Shown here: positions 1 to 5,330 of the stretch, piece by piece
Layout of the letters: each line of letters begins with the position of its first letter
How positions within the stretch are numbered: position 1 is the first letter of the stretch
Assembly (NCBI GenBank): GCA_002437285.1
Contig: DJOV01000087.1
Span: 1 to 15,214 of the forward strand
From: Prevotella sp. UBA6429
Lineage (GTDB): Bacteria > Bacteroidota > Bacteroidia > Bacteroidales > Bacteroidaceae
Reading direction: 5' to 3'
DNA length: 15,214 nt
Notes under the pieces: model-generated
What the model saw: the letters and a program-made list of their open reading frames with translations, nothing else
The model's database searches: none
What the model was told of the DNA's origin: nothing
Translations under genes and position numbers: made by a program

Positions 1-268
1 TCTTCATGAAGATCTCGTCCTCGAGCGAGGTGAGCACCAGTCCCATGAGGGCGTGTATTTCCGTCGCCGGCCGGTTCCAGTTCTCGGTCGAGAAGGTGTA
101 GAGCGTGAGGTATTTCACGCCGAGCCTTGTACACTCCGACGTGATGCGCCTGACGGTGTCCACACCTGCCTGGTGCCCGTAGCTACGGTTCTTGCCGCGC
201 TCGGTGGCCCAGCGTCCGTTGCCGTCCATGATGATGGCTATGTGTTGCGGTATGCGTGTCGTGTCCAT
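1..268 (-). CDS. uppS: Undecaprenyl diphosphate synthase (isoprenyl transferase), N-terminal part, cut by window edge
   Basis: Only the first 89 residues are inside the window. They carry the cis-prenyltransferase signature HIAIIMDGNGRWA (residues 9-21; Asp15 is the Mg-pyrophosphate-binding Asp of the family), then RSYGHQAG and the second family motif LYTFSTENW. The enzyme condenses isopentenyl diphosphate units onto farnesyl diphosphate to make the C55 lipid carrier for peptidoglycan and surface-glycan synthesis, and acts at the inner face of the cytoplasmic membrane. The ATG at 266-268 gives the usual short leader before the signature. It lies 8 bases after the stop of the barrel-protein gene, so the two are almost certainly co-transcribed. 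In Bacteroidota uppS is commonly followed by bamA and ompH-like genes, which would lie off the left edge (not visible). No defect is seen in the visible part. Confidence 0.95.
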   Translation of the reverse strand, partial: MDTTRIPQHIAIIMDGNGRWATERGKNRSYGHQAGVDTVRRITSECTRLGVKYLTLYTFSTENWNRPATEIHALMGLVLTSLEDEIFMK

Positions 269-276
269 ATGTTTTC

Positions 277-957
277 TTATTCTTTATTGCAGGTCACGCA
301 CTTGGGCATGAAACTGTAGGTGACGGTCAGTTGGAGTGTTGAGTAACAGTCGGTGTTCTTGAAGAGCCCCGAGCTCTCTATGTGGTAGGGGTCTTTCACG
401 CCGTCAAGCTTGTCGCTCTGCGAGAAGTGTACACCCCATTCCAGTCCGACGTTGAGCCGCTCGCCCACCTTGTATTTCACGCCCACGCCGATGGGTATGT
501 TGAAGGTGAACTGTCCCTTGTCGTCGGTGTCGGCGTAGGTGGCTCCGATGCCTCCCCAGATATAGGGTGAGAGACGCTTGGCGCCACGGTAGTCGCGTCC
601 GGTGCCGTATGGCAGGAAGTTGTACTCATAAGCCACACCCACGTCGAAGAGCTTGTTCTTGAACGTGTAAGGGGTCTCTGCATAGTCGGGGTAGTAGGTC
701 TCCACATCGGCCGACGACCCTTTCATCGTTCCATAGCTGACGTTCATCTTCAGGGCCATGTAGGGGTTGAAGATGTATCGGGCCAGTACGGTGGCCATGG
801 GTTGCAGGTCCTTGGTGAGGTTGCCGTTGAAGTCACCAAGGTAGCCCATCATGCCCACACCGCCGCCTATCTCCATGCGGTATTGCGGGTCGTCTTGCGC
901 CCTGGCCGGGCCACAGGCCGCCACGAGGATTGCCATGGTGAGCAACAATTGTTTCAT
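277..957 (-). CDS. Outer-membrane beta-barrel protein, DUF6089-like
   Basis: Predicted 226-residue exported protein. It starts with a signal peptide (MKQLLLTMAILVAA...ARA, cleavage probably before QDD). The mature part has alternating hydrophobic/polar strands with glycine turns and aromatic girdles (RMEIGGGVGMMGYLGDFNG, SPYIWGGIGATYA, RLNVGLEWGVHF, STLQLTVTYSF), as in small 8-10-strand porin-like barrels. A DUF6089-like protein directly upstream of uppS is a recurrent arrangement in Bacteroidales, and this guides the family call; its exact function is not established. The ATG at 957 was chosen because the open frame extends upstream to 1008 and would then overlap the stop of the preceding gene; a second in-frame ATG lies at 984. 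One oddity: the leader contains VAAC followed by Gly, which fits a lipobox, so lipidation cannot be excluded, although ARA-Q suits signal peptidase I and barrels are rarely lipidated. Confidence 0.8.
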   Translation of the reverse strand: MKQLLLTMAILVAACGPARAQDDPQYRMEIGGGVGMMGYLGDFNGNLTKDLQPMATVLARYIFNPYMALKMNVSYGTMKGSSADVETYYPDYAETPYTFKNKLFDVGVAYEYNFLPYGTGRDYRGAKRLSPYIWGGIGATYADTDDKGQFTFNIPIGVGVKYKVGERLNVGLEWGVHFSQSDKLDGVKDPYHIESSGLFKNTDCYSTLQLTVTYSFMPKCVTCNKE

Positions 958-1004
958 GGTCGATGGGATGGTTCTTGGTGTCATGTCCTGACGGCTTGTG
1001 CCGT

Positions 1005-2363
1005 TCACTCAGTGAAGGCTGTCTGGTTCTGCTTCCAGCCCAGCCGTGCCAGCCGGCCCGAGAGCACAGTGGCCTGTCGTGCCTGGCTGTAGCGGAGCAC
1101 GTTGTCGCTGTCGGCGAAGAGGGCGAAGGGCGTGTCGGTGGCCTGTCCGAGTGGCAGGGCGTAGAAGTCGATGGCGCTCCAGGTCAGTCCGTGGTCGAGG
1201 CTCTTGTAGAAGTGGCTCATGTCGCCGCCTGTGGCGAGCAGTGCACCGTCGTAGGCTACCACCTGCAGTGCTGCGAGGTGGGGCAGAGTCTTCTGGTTGT
1301 ATGTGTCATAGGGGAGCAGGGCCCATGCGTTGTTGTCATTGGTGCCGTTCTCCTCCACGCGTGTCCACACCACGGTCTTGCCGTTGCGGTTTCCGATGAG
1401 CGTGAGGTTGTTGGTGTTCGCGTTGACCTTCGAGGGCAGCGCGGCCAGGTTGATGTCGGTAGCGGGCAGCGAATCGGCGTTGCTGTCGAGCTCGTCGTTG
1501 GTCCAGTCGGTGCCGTTGGTCGTGTGGGCCAATCCGCCGATGGTCAGCGCATAGATGCGGTCGCCCGAGGTGCCGATGAGCTGTTTCAGGTTGTTAGGCG
1601 TGTCGAGGTTGCTCCAGGTCATGCCGTCGGCCGAGCGTCTCACCAGTCCGCCTGTGAAGGTGTAGAGGTATCCGTTGAGGGCCACCATGTTCTTGTAGGC
1701 GTTGCGGTCGGCTATGACGGATGCCTTCTGCCATGTGCCGCCCGTGAGGCGGTAGCCGATGGTCTCTGCCGTGCCTTGGCAGAAGAGCCACTGGTCACTG
1801 CCGAGCTGCACGAAGCGGCGTGCGCCCAGCGTGTCGGCACCAACGGCGCTGGCGTTGCCCCAGGCAAACTCGTTGCCGGTCTGCTGGTGCACGTTGACCT
1901 TCAGTGTGTAGAGCTTGTAGATGTCGCCGCGGTTGCTGTAGACCCTCACGGCCATGGGCGAGGAGAGGTCCAGCGAGTCGGTCGATGAGTAGTAGGCCAG
2001 CGAGTCGCCGCCCCACATGTTCTTCTCCATGAGCATCACCACGCCGCCGTTCTTTGTCGAGAACGAGCACACCACGTGCTTCACGTCGCAACCCTTGGGC
2101 AGTGAGTCGGGGTTGTAAATCAGGGCGTTGACCTGGTCTATGTAGCACTTGTAGTTGCTGCCGGTTATCTTCGTGACATAAATGCTGTCACCTGTTCCGT
2201 CTTTTGTGGTGGTGTGGTTATAGCGGTTGATAGTACCCAGCGAGAAGGCTGTGATGGCTGTGTCGTCGTAATATGTCACCTCGTCATCAGTGTTGCTCAG
2301 GCAGGAGCTCAGTGAGACCACTGCTGAGGCGATGATGAGCAGCGAGTATAACCTTTTCATCAT
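1005..2363 (-). CDS. Surface lipoprotein with Asp-box beta-propeller, DUF6242-like
   Basis: A 452-residue lipoprotein. The leader MMKRLYSLLIIASAVVSLSSC has a lipobox (LSSC, Cys21), followed by an acidic stretch (LSNTDDE). Acidic residues just after the lipid Cys are a known export signal for surface lipoproteins in Bacteroidota, so it may face outward. Residues about 30-160 form an N-terminal beta domain. Residues about 170-452 look like a beta-propeller, with Asp-box-type turns SADGMTW (244-250), TTNGTDW (281-287) and SLDHGLTW (388-395). Length and layout match the Bacteroidales DUF6242 family as I remember it; no enzymatic residues were recognised. It is the first gene of the operon leading into the barrel protein and uppS (47-base gap to the next start). 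Two adjacent ATGs (2363 and 2360) are both possible starts. A -7 promoter box lies about 30 bases upstream. Confidence 0.8.
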   Translation of the reverse strand: MMKRLYSLLIIASAVVSLSSCLSNTDDEVTYYDDTAITAFSLGTINRYNHTTTKDGTGDSIYVTKITGSNYKCYIDQVNALIYNPDSLPKGCDVKHVVCSFSTKNGGVVMLMEKNMWGGDSLAYYSSTDSLDLSSPMAVRVYSNRGDIYKLYTLKVNVHQQTGNEFAWGNASAVGADTLGARRFVQLGSDQWLFCQGTAETIGYRLTGGTWQKASVIADRNAYKNMVALNGYLYTFTGGLVRRSADGMTWSNLDTPNNLKQLIGTSGDRIYALTIGGLAHTTNGTDWTNDELDSNADSLPATDINLAALPSKVNANTNNLTLIGNRNGKTVVWTRVEENGTNDNNAWALLPYDTYNQKTLPHLAALQVVAYDGALLATGGDMSHFYKSLDHGLTWSAIDFYALPLGQATDTPFALFADSDNVLRYSQARQATVLSGRLARLGWKQNQTAFTE

Positions 2364-2392
2364 TTTTTGCGCGCGTATTATGATTTTAGGTG

Positions 2393-2400
2393 CAAATTTA
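2393..2400 (-). promoter_or_regulatory. Probable -7 promoter box of the DUF6242 lipoprotein operon
   Basis: The minus strand reads TAAATTTG, which fits the Bacteroidota -7 element TAnnTTTG, about 30 bases before the start codon in an AT-rich stretch. No good TTTG -33 element is found at 19-21 bases upstream, so the call rests on the -7 box and its position only. Confidence 0.5.
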
Positions 2401-2567
2401 CAGAGTTTTCTTTAAATTAGGGTAAAAAAGGTGGGTTTATTATGTTAATTATCGAATTGTCGGCCTTTTTTTAAGGTTTGTTTTGGAATGGGCGCGCTGA
2501 TGGCCCTGACGGCATTTTGCCGTGCCTACTTGGCGGTAAGCCAGAGCCAGACTTGTGGCATAGGCAC
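2401..2567. other. Intergenic stretch with two hairpins, no gene seen
   Basis: This lies between the operon promoter and the small-RNA terminator. It holds a compact hairpin (ACGGCA, TTT loop, TGCCGT at 2509-2523) and a wider inverted repeat GTGCCTA (2522-2528) with TAGGCAC (2561-2567). They overlap, so only one could form at a time. On the minus strand both lie downstream of the terminator at 2569-2606, so they would be transcribed only on read-through. The short open frames here run through the hairpins and have no recognisable protein features. Confidence 0.45.
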
Positions 2568-2792
2568 AAAAAAAAGGCAATACGATCACTCGCACTGCCT
2601 TTTTTTGTAAGAACATTGTTATCAGCAAGCAGCTTGGTCCAAATGAAAAAAATGGCACTGTCGTCGATACGACTTTCCGCTGATGCTGTGATTAACCAAA
2701 AACCTTATAACAATATCCTCACATTTACCTTAAAAAATCTATCAAACTACTAACCTAATGAAACTTTATAATGTGTATATCTTCTCACGAAG
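2568..2792 (-). ncRNA. Predicted structured small RNA of about 225 nt
   Basis: A consensus promoter (2799-2830) points into this stretch and a strong intrinsic terminator (2569-2606) ends it, with no convincing ORF between. Strong complementarity is visible. Bases 2707-2723 pair with 2606-2622 as a 17-bp stem including three G-U pairs, immediately before the terminator. Inside it, the two CAGC blocks in 2679-2688 pair with the two GCTG blocks in 2623-2632 around a small internal loop, after an 18-base bulge on the 5' side. Bases 2660-2673 form a 5-bp hairpin with a tetraloop. A 5-bp hairpin (2780-2793, loop GTGA on the transcript) sits at the very 5' end. Promoter, nested stems and terminator together make an independent RNA gene likely. 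I do not recognise the family; a long bulged hairpin is loosely reminiscent of 6S RNA, but this is not claimed. The 5' end is estimated from the promoter. Confidence 0.65.
2569..2606 (-). terminator. Intrinsic terminator of the small RNA, symmetrical
   Basis: On the minus strand: A7, then GGCAGTGCGA, loop GTGA, TCGTATTGCC, then T8. The stem is 17 bp with two G-U pairs and a GNRA-type tetraloop, followed by an uninterrupted U tract. Because an A run lies on the other side, it could also stop plus-strand transcription. Confidence 0.85.
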
Positions 2793-2798
2793 ACACTG

Positions 2799-2830
2799 CA
2801 AAGATACACATTGTGTTCGTTCACGCCAAA
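2799..2830 (-). promoter_or_regulatory. Consensus Bacteroidota promoter for the small RNA
   Basis: On the minus strand: TTTG (2830-2827), a spacer of 20 bases, then TATCTTTG (2806-2799). This is an exact match to -33 TTTG and -7 TAnnTTTG. The expected start site, near 2790-2793, coincides with the 5' hairpin of the predicted RNA. The -33 box overlaps the last codons of the short ORF upstream. Confidence 0.8.
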
Positions 2831-2985
2831 CTTTTTAGCAATAATTTAGAAAAAACGTTTGCATTTTGATGAAATTTTGCGTGAATGTTACAAAATGACC
2901 GCATGGAGGCGATGTGTTGATGTTGGATGTTGCCTATAAGCTCATGTTGGTTGAGTATGATTTTCTTGATGATGTTCTTGTCCAT
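2821..2985 (-). pseudogene. Short ORF resembling the N-terminus of a Bacteroidota ATPase, probable remnant
   Basis: A 54-residue frame starts at the ATG 2983-2985, preceded by a purine-rich AAGGAGAGG that resembles a Shine-Dalgarno sequence, unusual here. It begins MDKNIIKKIILNQHELI, which resembles the first residues of the AAA/DUF4143-type ATPases that are abundant and mobile in Bacteroidales. In those proteins a glycine-rich P-loop follows about 40 residues in; here the frame ends at a stop first and no P-loop is seen, so a truncated remnant is the preferred reading. The frame is open further upstream through the repeat at 3023-3042. Its 3' end overlaps the small-RNA promoter, which also argues against an intact gene. 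The alternative is a genuine small basic protein. The family assignment is from memory of a short motif and is tentative. Confidence 0.4.
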
Positions 2986-3022
2986 GTCCTCTCCTTTTGA
3001 AAAGACATAAAACGGGCAAAGG

Positions 3023-3110
3023 ATGTTTTCCATAGCCGGCATCTTTTCGCAAGAAGATGTTTTCCATATCCGACATCTTTTTATAATATTATGTCTTCCA
3101 TAGCCGACAT
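3023..3110 (-). repeat. Three copies of a 34-bp-period repeat carrying start codons
   Basis: A conserved 20-base core occurs at 3023-3042, 3057-3076 and 3091-3110, with starts exactly 34 bases apart. On the minus strand the cores read ATGTCGGCTATGGAAGACAT, ATGTCGGATATGGAAAACAT and ATGCCGGCTATGGAAAACAT. Each begins with ATG, has a second in-frame ATG and could encode M-(S/P)-(A/D)-M-E-(D/N)-I. The 14-base segments between cores are less conserved but both end in AAAAG. The third copy runs in frame into the ATPase-like remnant, so the array looks like successive duplications of a translation-start region. Confidence 0.8.
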
Positions 3111-3163
3111 GATGCCCTGTTTCTCGTATTTAATCTGTTCAAACGAGAACGCAAACAAGAACG

Positions 3164-3193
3164 AGGCCCGTCCTCCTTGCGGAGAACGGGCCT
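3164..3193 (-). terminator. Intrinsic terminator of pckA
   Basis: On the minus strand, AGGCCCGTTCTCC, loop GCAA, GGAGGACGGGCCT: a 13-bp stem with one G-T pair and a GNRA tetraloop, followed by a moderately T-rich tail (CGTTCTTGTTTG). It lies 56 bases after the pckA stop. Confidence 0.8.
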
Positions 3194-3249
3194 GTTGGTT
3201 ATGTATCTGTCCTTCCGGTGGCTATGCCGCCCGAAGGTTCAGTGTGCGA

Positions 3250-4866
3250 TTAGAGCTGAGGACCAGCGGCCACCAGAGCCTTGCCAGCCTCGTTGCCCTC
3301 GTACTTTTTGAAGTTCTTGATGAAGCGCTGAGCCAGATCCTTGGCCTTGACATCCCACTCGGAAGCGTCCTTGTAAGTGTCGCGAGGATCGAGGATACCG
3401 CCATCGACGCCCTCCAACTGTGTGGGCACCACGAAGTTGAAGTAAGGAATGGTCTTTGTGGGAGCCTTGTCGATCTCATGGTCGAGGATGCGGTCGATGA
3501 TACCGCGTGTGTCGCGGATAGAGATACGCTTGCCTGTGCCGTTCCAGCCCGTGTTGACCAGATAAGCCTTGGCACCGCTCTTCTCCATGTGCTTCACGAG
3601 CTCCTCAGCGTACTTTGTCGGATGCAGCTCCAGGAAGGCCTGTCCGAAGCAAGCGGAGAAGGTAGGAGTGGGCTCCGTGATGCCGCGCTCTGTGCCAGCC
3701 AGCTTGGCTGTGAAGCCAGAGAGGAAGTAGTACTTCGTCTGCTCAGCGTTGAGGATGCTCACAGGAGGCAGCACGCCGAAGGCGTCGGCAGAGAGGAAGA
3801 TGACCTGCTTGGCTGCAGGACCCTGGCTCTCGGGGCGCTGGATGTTGTGGATGTGGTAGATAGGATAGCTGACGCGGGTGTTCTCCGTGACAGTCTTGTC
3901 AGCGAAGTCAATCTTGCCGTTCTCGTCGACAGTGACGTTCTCGAGCAGTGCGTCGCGTGTGATGGCACCGTAGATGTCGGGCTCAGCGTCCTTGTCGAGG
4001 TTGATGACCTTTGCATAGCAGCCGCCCTCGAGGTTGAACACGCCCTGGTCGTCCCATCCGTGCTCGTCGTCGCCGATCAGCTTACGCTTCGGGTCGGTGC
4101 TCAGTGTGGTCTTACCTGTGCCAGACAGACCGAAGAAGATGGCGGTGTTCTCACCGTTCATGTCGGTGTTGGCAGAGCAGTGCATGCTGGCGATGCCGCG
4201 CAGGGGGAGGAAGTAGTTCTGCATAGAGAACATACCCTTCTTCATCTCACCACCGTACCAGGTGTTGAGGATGACCTGCTCCTTAGTGGTCACGTTGAAC
4301 ACAACGGCAGTCTCTGAGTGCAGACCCAGCTCCTTCCAGTTGGTCACCTTGGCCTTAGAGGCGTTGTAGACGATGAAGTCGGGCTCCTGCTCGAAGTCGG
4401 CCTCAGTCTTCGGACGGATGAACATGTTGGTCACGAAGTGGGCCTGCCATGCCACCTCCACGATGAAGCGGACCTTCATGCGTGTGTCGCGGTGTGTGCC
4501 GCAGAAACCGTCGACGACATAGAGCTTCTTGTTGCTCAGCTCCTCTTGGGCGAGCTTCTTGACAGCCTTCCAGGTCTCCTCAGAGGCGCGGTGGTTGTCG
4601 TTATGGTATTCCTCTGAATCCCACCACACGGTGTCGTGTGATGTGGCATCGTCAACGATGAACTTGTCCTTGGGCGAACGACCCGTGTAGATACCGGTCA
4701 TCACGTTCACGGCACCAAGCTCAGTCTCCTGGGCCTTGTCGAAGCCTTCCAGGCCCGGCTTGGTCTCCTCGTTGAAGAGCACCTCGTATGAGGGATTGTA
4801 CAGAACTTCTGCGGTACCTGTCTGGATGCCGTAGGTTGCTAAAACTGACTTGTTAAACCTTGCCAT
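3250..4866 (-). CDS. pckA: Phosphoenolpyruvate carboxykinase (ATP)
   Basis: A 538-residue protein of normal family length (about 530-540), complete at both ends. Recognisable elements are the substrate-binding Arg motif TGRSPKDKF (residues 61-69), YGGEMKKGMF with the metal-binding Lys (about 205-214), the metal-ligand His in MHCSAN (about 228-233), the P-loop GLSGTGKT (246-253) and the kinase-2 motif GDDEHGW (265-271). The enzyme interconverts oxaloacetate plus ATP and phosphoenolpyruvate plus CO2 plus ADP in the cytosol. In fermenting Bacteroidales it mainly runs in the carboxylating direction, fixing CO2 into oxaloacetate for the succinate pathway. It is a single-gene transcription unit with its own consensus promoter 50 bases upstream and a strong terminator downstream. 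No Shine-Dalgarno sequence is apparent, and the leader just before the ATG is A/T-rich, as usual in the phylum. Confidence 0.98.
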   Translation of the reverse strand: MARFNKSVLATYGIQTGTAEVLYNPSYEVLFNEETKPGLEGFDKAQETELGAVNVMTGIYTGRSPKDKFIVDDATSHDTVWWDSEEYHNDNHRASEETWKAVKKLAQEELSNKKLYVVDGFCGTHRDTRMKVRFIVEVAWQAHFVTNMFIRPKTEADFEQEPDFIVYNASKAKVTNWKELGLHSETAVVFNVTTKEQVILNTWYGGEMKKGMFSMQNYFLPLRGIASMHCSANTDMNGENTAIFFGLSGTGKTTLSTDPKRKLIGDDEHGWDDQGVFNLEGGCYAKVINLDKDAEPDIYGAITRDALLENVTVDENGKIDFADKTVTENTRVSYPIYHIHNIQRPESQGPAAKQVIFLSADAFGVLPPVSILNAEQTKYYFLSGFTAKLAGTERGITEPTPTFSACFGQAFLELHPTKYAEELVKHMEKSGAKAYLVNTGWNGTGKRISIRDTRGIIDRILDHEIDKAPTKTIPYFNFVVPTQLEGVDGGILDPRDTYKDASEWDVKAKDLAQRFIKNFKKYEGNEAGKALVAAGPQL

Positions 4867-4915
4867 TTTACTTAAATGTTAAGTTATATATGTTGGATAT
4901 TCTCGTCTTTGGGGG

Positions 4916-4946
4916 CAAAGGTAGCAATTTTCGCACAAGCCGCAAA
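4916..4946 (-). promoter_or_regulatory. Promoter of pckA
   Basis: On the minus strand: TTTG (4946-4943), a 19-base spacer, then TACCTTTG (4923-4916). This is an exact match to the Bacteroidota consensus and predicts a leader of about 40 nt before the pckA start. A short direct repeat, GCGTGTGCAAT (4947-4957 and 5074-5084), lies just upstream of the -33 box; its meaning is unknown. Apart from this, 4958-5103 holds nothing recognisable. Confidence 0.85.
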
Positions 4947-5103
4947 GCGTGTGCAATGGTTTTTCGGATTAGATAAATCATTTTTAGGTTAAAGAATTTA
5001 AAATCGCTTGTTCCACCTTCCGTTTTGTCACATCGACTTGGAAAAAATGGCCAATGGGTCACACGCTGGCTTTGCGTGTGCAATCCTTTCAGGAGTCTTG
5101 TCC

Positions 5104-5200
5104 ATACTTTTGCCCCTTTAGGGCGCCGGCTCACGCATGCATCCATACCCAGGGTGCCGCTTCGCTTGCCCTGTGCTAAGTAGTCACTGGGCCTTCTTGC
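5104..5200. repeat. Dispersed palindromic intergenic repeat, copy A (degenerate)
   Basis: It shares two blocks with the element at the right end of the window. The first is ATACTTTTGCCC(C)TTTAGGGCG (5104-5125). The second, at 5146-5178, is TACCCAGGG, a GC-rich TGCCGCTTCGCTTGCCCT core and a GCTA end, followed by a TGGGC block. Two positions that would pair in copy B are mutated here, so this copy is a weaker palindrome. The element sits in the gap between the sialidase gene and pckA. Confidence 0.7.
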
Positions 5201-5234
5201 TGACGCAAGCGACAAAGTCGGGCGCACGCCCACG

Positions 5235-5267
5235 AAAAAGCCCCACGCCGTTCACACGGCATGGGGC
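5235..5267 (-). terminator. Intrinsic terminator of the sialidase gene
   Basis: On the minus strand, GCCCCATGCCGT, loop GTGA, ACGGCGTGGGGC, then TTTTT: a 12-bp stem with one A-C mismatch and a T5 tail. An additional AT-rich hairpin, CCTTATA with TATAAGG (5296-5315), lies between it and the stop codon. Confidence 0.8.
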
Positions 5268-5330
5268 GGGGGATGGGAAAGTGGTGGTGCTTGGACCTTA
5301 TATTATATTATAAGGTGAAATGCAGAGGCC

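Noticed and set aside
877..957. Lipoprotein assignment for the DUF6089-like barrel from VAAC-G in its leader
   Set aside because: The leader continues into a good signal peptidase I site (ARA before Gln) and the rest is a barrel; kept as an oddity in the gene entry, not as the call.
963..1988. Long plus-strand open frame (341 codons) opposite the DUF6242 gene
   Set aside because: It is antisense to a protein with a clear signal peptide and lipobox; its translation is Val/Gly/Arg-rich low complexity typical of the complement of a GC-rich gene.
2449..2658. Small minus-strand ORF of 69 codons
   Set aside because: It runs through the terminator hairpin and the following inverted repeats; the translation has no conserved motif, and the RNA structure explains the sequence better.
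2568..2792. Naming the small RNA as 6S RNA or a known riboswitch
   Set aside because: The bulged long hairpin is only loosely like 6S RNA, and no riboswitch core motif was seen; without a covariance search the family is left open.
3023..3110. CRISPR array
   Set aside because: There are only three imperfect 20-base cores with 14-base gaps that themselves resemble each other; the unit contains start codons, and no cas genes are present.
3091..4317. Plus-strand open frame of 408 codons opposite pckA
   Set aside because: pckA on the other strand is unmistakable; the antisense frame has no recognisable domain and runs through the pckA terminator.
4868..5233. Minus-strand open frame of 121 codons between pckA and the sialidase gene
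   Set aside because: It runs through the pckA promoter and the dispersed palindromic repeat, ends just before the pckA start and has no protein-like features.
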